A stretch of 6,607 nucleotides of DNA, taken from positions 1-6,607 of the forward strand of contig JAAFHG010000213.1 in the NCBI GenBank assembly GCA_013297585.1, given 5' to 3'. This DNA is from Chitinophagales bacterium. GTDB lineage: Bacteria; Bacteroidota; Bacteroidia; Chitinophagales; Chitinophagaceae. Below are positions 4,151 through 6,607 of the stretch, one piece after another. A model generated the notes under the pieces. The model had not been told where the DNA came from. It saw nothing but the letters and a program-made list of their open reading frames with translations, and searched no databases. The stretch's first letter is position 1. Each line of letters opens with the position of its first letter. The translations under genes were made by a program, and so were the position numbers.

Positions 4151-6607
4151 TTATTTATTAATTCCTCTAGTTTTAATTTCTTTAATTTTTGCTTCTATTA
4201 GTGGTATCAATTCCACATCACCACGTTTTATACCTTTTGTTTTCAATTCTTTTAGGTTTTTTAATTGTTGTTCTAATTCTTCTACTGTTATTTCTACTTC
4301 ATTAACTGCTACAGGTGCTATTGCTAATGGATTTTTAGCAGTTGAATTTGGCAAACTACTAGCAACACCTGCATTTTCTTTACAGTTTTTACAATCTGCA
4401 TTTACAGCTTCCTGTGTTAGCATATTTGCATCTATATCTTTCTTATTTGGCAATCCAACGCCTGTTCCGCCGCCAGGGTTATCATTTCCTGTAGTTGGCG
4501 GGATACTATAATCAAAGCAAACAACCACTTCACATTCCTTACAATCTCTGTCACGGAAGGTGAATTTTACACATATTTTACCATACAGCGTACAACAGGT
4601 TATGATTGATTTTGGTGGTAAAATAAATTGCATATTTAATGATGAAGGCATTGTAAAGCCATTGTAATCGCTCCAAATTGTTTCCCTGGGATTTTGATGT
4701 GTGTTGGTAAGCGACGGCGTAAATTGAATAATTGGCGGCATGGTACCCATGGTAATGCTATCTGCTACCGCCACATTGGTATTAATGTTGGATGCATTAT
4801 AAATACTACTCCAGGTGTATGGTAAATTTTTACAAGCAATACATTCGTTGCTAAAGCCACTTTGCAATGTAAAGCCTACCACTTCGGCTCTTAATTGTGT
4901 ATATAACATTCCAACGGGTGTAGTGATATTAAAATTCTGACTTAACAAAGTATAGGGCGGAGCTGATGTAACATGAGTAATACTTTTTGTAGTTGGCTTA
5001 ACAGTAAGCTTTGGATCGCAGGGGCACACAGGGCAAACTACTTTAAATACAAACTTACAGCTATCACAAATTTTATTACCGCATTTTCCATAAATGGCCA
5101 CTGTGTACAAACCGCCATTGTTGGTGGTAAAGCTGGCTGTACCTGTACTTGTTGTGCTGCTTCCGTTAGGCAATGTAACTACTATTTGAACAGAGCCACA
5201 AGATGGCTTGCTACATTTATACGCTGCTGTAAAATTGTATGTTGTTTTACATGACAAAGCAATAGTCTCTTGTTGTGATTTGCAAATTAATTTTATAGAT
5301 TGACCATAATTTGGCAGCGTATTGCTAATACCAGTACCTGCTCCAATTACTTTCTTTGCTTGCAGATCAAAGTCAGGATTTGCAATAATAATATCGTTGC
5401 TTATACTAATATTACCCCAAGCACTTTGGCTACATTTACATCCATCATCTAGCGTAAGCCCTACATCAATATCATTATTGGTTTGGCAATTAAATTGAAA
5501 ACTTGCACTTGTGTTTGTATTAGGGTTTACATCACTATTTAATGCGTTATTAGAATTATTAATATTGGTAAGCATATAACCTGCAGGTGGCGTTACTACA
5601 ATATAATATGCACCAGCAGTTAATCCACAAAAGCTATAATAGCCTGGGTTATTATTTATATCAAAAGTAGATATATGTGGCAGCCCTACCTGCACGTTTG
5701 ATGAGTTGTACAATGTAATCGTTACACCATTTATACCCACTTCACCTGCATCTTGCAAGCCATTATTATTAGCATCAAACCATATAAAATTACCTATACA
5801 ACCGCAGCCACTGTCTATTACATTTACACATACTTTTGGCGACTCGGCTCCTAGCGTTTGTACAGATTGTATAGTAGAAACTGCTCCAAAACTGTTCCAA
5901 CCTACTGAACCTACCAATGCCCCTGGAGGTACTTGTGCGGAGTATGTAAATGTTTCTGTCTGCCCTGCACCAAGGGAATACGTTCCAAAATCTATTCTTA
6001 CAGATTTTTGGTTTTGTATAGCAGGTAGCAATGGTGTACCCCATGTAACGGCAGTTTCACAACCTACTACAGTATTAGGAATAATATTTAACTCTGTAGC
6101 TGAAGCCCTTATTGGTTGTGGGTTAGTAGAATATTTTATATTATTAGCATTGCCTAATGGTAAAAAGTTTGTAAGGTAAATAGGCATATTGCTACCACGT
6201 ACATTACAGTTTACCAAATGCACATCACTACCAGCTATAGAAGTATTAGGTAATAGATCCATCATTCTTATTTGTGTAAAAGGAACATTACCTGGGTTGG
6301 TTACCTTTAGCCTATAATAAACAGGTGAGCCAGATACAACAGATACACAACTATCCCATCGTATACTATCTGCACTTACTTCTTTTACTAGTTTTAAGGA
6401 AAGTTTTCTTTCGCAAACGTATACATGTGCTGAATTGTTAGAATAGTAAGTTTCAGACATCAAGGCATTGCTACCGTCATAACAATATGCTGAATTTGTA
6501 AGGTAGCCTGCAGGAGCCATATTAGTAATTCTAGCCTTAAAATTTACAACGTACCAGCTACTACCTGTATTACATGAGGCAGAAAGTGTGGGTAGATTCC
6601 ATTGCAA
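4151..6607 (-). CDS. Cysteine-rich secreted repeat protein with DUF11 and SdrD B-like domains (5' end cut by window edge)
   Basis: The frame is open from the window edge to TAA at 4153-4151, giving 818 visible residues. The N-terminus is missing; the edge codon TTG is not taken as a start. Residues about 69-262 fit a DUF11-type domain (YYRLKVTNPGNVPFTQIRM, LGAGQTETFTYSAQVPPGA). Residues about 268-386 fit an SdrD B-like domain (GNFIWFDANNNGLQDAGEVG, VTITLY, YYSFCGLTAGAYYIVVTPPA), whose Asp/Asn-rich loop at 278-289 is the usual calcium-binding type. Residues 394-530 look like an Ig/PKD-like region, followed by a second Cys-rich beta region (530-700), a Gly-rich linker (about 707-719) and a Lys/Glu-rich helical tail (769-818). 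I count 33 cysteines, including five CxxC (514, 525, 589, 689, 739) and CGC, CKC and CPC motifs, suggesting disulfides in an extracellular protein. No canonical type IX secretion C-terminal domain is seen. The likely role is a surface adhesin or structural protein; partners are unknown. Confidence 0.87.
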   Translation of the reverse strand: MQWNLPTLSASCNTGSSWYVVNFKARITNMAPAGYLTNSAYCYDGSNALMSETYYSNNSAHVYVCERKLSLKLVKEVSADSIRWDSCVSVVSGSPVYYRLKVTNPGNVPFTQIRMMDLLPNTSIAGSDVHLVNCNVRGSNMPIYLTNFLPLGNANNIKYSTNPQPIRASATELNIIPNTVVGCETAVTWGTPLLPAIQNQKSVRIDFGTYSLGAGQTETFTYSAQVPPGALVGSVGWNSFGAVSTIQSVQTLGAESPKVCVNVIDSGCGCIGNFIWFDANNNGLQDAGEVGINGVTITLYNSSNVQVGLPHISTFDINNNPGYYSFCGLTAGAYYIVVTPPAGYMLTNINNSNNALNSDVNPNTNTSASFQFNCQTNNDIDVGLTLDDGCKCSQSAWGNISISNDIIIANPDFDLQAKKVIGAGTGISNTLPNYGQSIKLICKSQQETIALSCKTTYNFTAAYKCSKPSCGSVQIVVTLPNGSSTTSTGTASFTTNNGGLYTVAIYGKCGNKICDSCKFVFKVVCPVCPCDPKLTVKPTTKSITHVTSAPPYTLLSQNFNITTPVGMLYTQLRAEVVGFTLQSGFSNECIACKNLPYTWSSIYNASNINTNVAVADSITMGTMPPIIQFTPSLTNTHQNPRETIWSDYNGFTMPSSLNMQFILPPKSIITCCTLYGKICVKFTFRDRDCKECEVVVCFDYSIPPTTGNDNPGGGTGVGLPNKKDIDANMLTQEAVNADCKNCKENAGVASSLPNSTAKNPLAIAPVAVNEVEITVEELEQQLKNLKELKTKGIKRGDVELIPLIEAKIKEIKTRGINK

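Noticed and set aside
5706..6179. Plus-strand open frame of 157 codons
   Set aside because: It lies antisense inside the DUF11/SdrD coding region, which has clear domain matches on the minus strand; the plus-strand product has no domain, signal or plausible context.
6605..6607. TTG at the window edge as a start codon for the adhesin-like protein
   Set aside because: No signal peptide follows and the sequence begins in mid-domain, so the frame simply runs off the window.

Overview
The window looks like chromosomal DNA from a member of the Bacteroidota, most likely a Chitinophagales-type organism. The evidence is AT-rich DNA, signal peptides ending in '-AQ', A-rich leaders in place of strong Shine-Dalgarno sites, and surface-protein families typical of that phylum (SdrD B-like/DUF11 repeat proteins, TANFOR-type proteins, OmpA-family barrels with carboxypeptidase-regulatory-like repeats). 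The lineage is inferred from family resemblance, not from a marker gene.

Every gene I can support lies on the minus strand, so transcription runs from high to low coordinates. In that order: (1) 6607-4151, the 3' part of a large, cysteine-rich secreted repeat protein (DUF11, then SdrD B-like, then Cys-rich Ig-like domains, then a helical charged tail), cut by the window edge; (2) 4126-3884, a coding-like stretch interrupted by stops and possible frameshifts, probably the relic of a small gene; (3) 3887-2145, a 580-residue predicted outer-membrane beta-barrel of unknown function; (4) 2118-1222, a 298-residue secreted protein resembling the TANFOR/fibronectin-III-like family; (5) 1113-1, an OmpA-type protein with an N-terminal barrel, a charged linker and carboxypeptidase-regulatory-like domains, cut at its 3' end by the window edge.

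Genes 3 and 4 are 26 bases apart and probably co-transcribed. The gap from 4 to 5 (108 bases) holds two weak AT-rich dyads. The gap from 1 to 3 (263 bases) holds the relic. All intact products have export signals or are clearly extracytoplasmic, so the locus looks like a cell-envelope module: a secreted adhesin-like protein, a barrel, a small secreted Ig-like protein, and an OmpA-like anchor. This resembles in outline the adhesin/barrel/OmpA arrangement of type IX secretion (SprB/SprF-like) loci, but the barrel is not SprF-like in length and no canonical type IX C-terminal domain is visible. A functional link is therefore inference.

I saw no tRNA, rRNA, CRISPR array, insertion sequence or convincing promoter.
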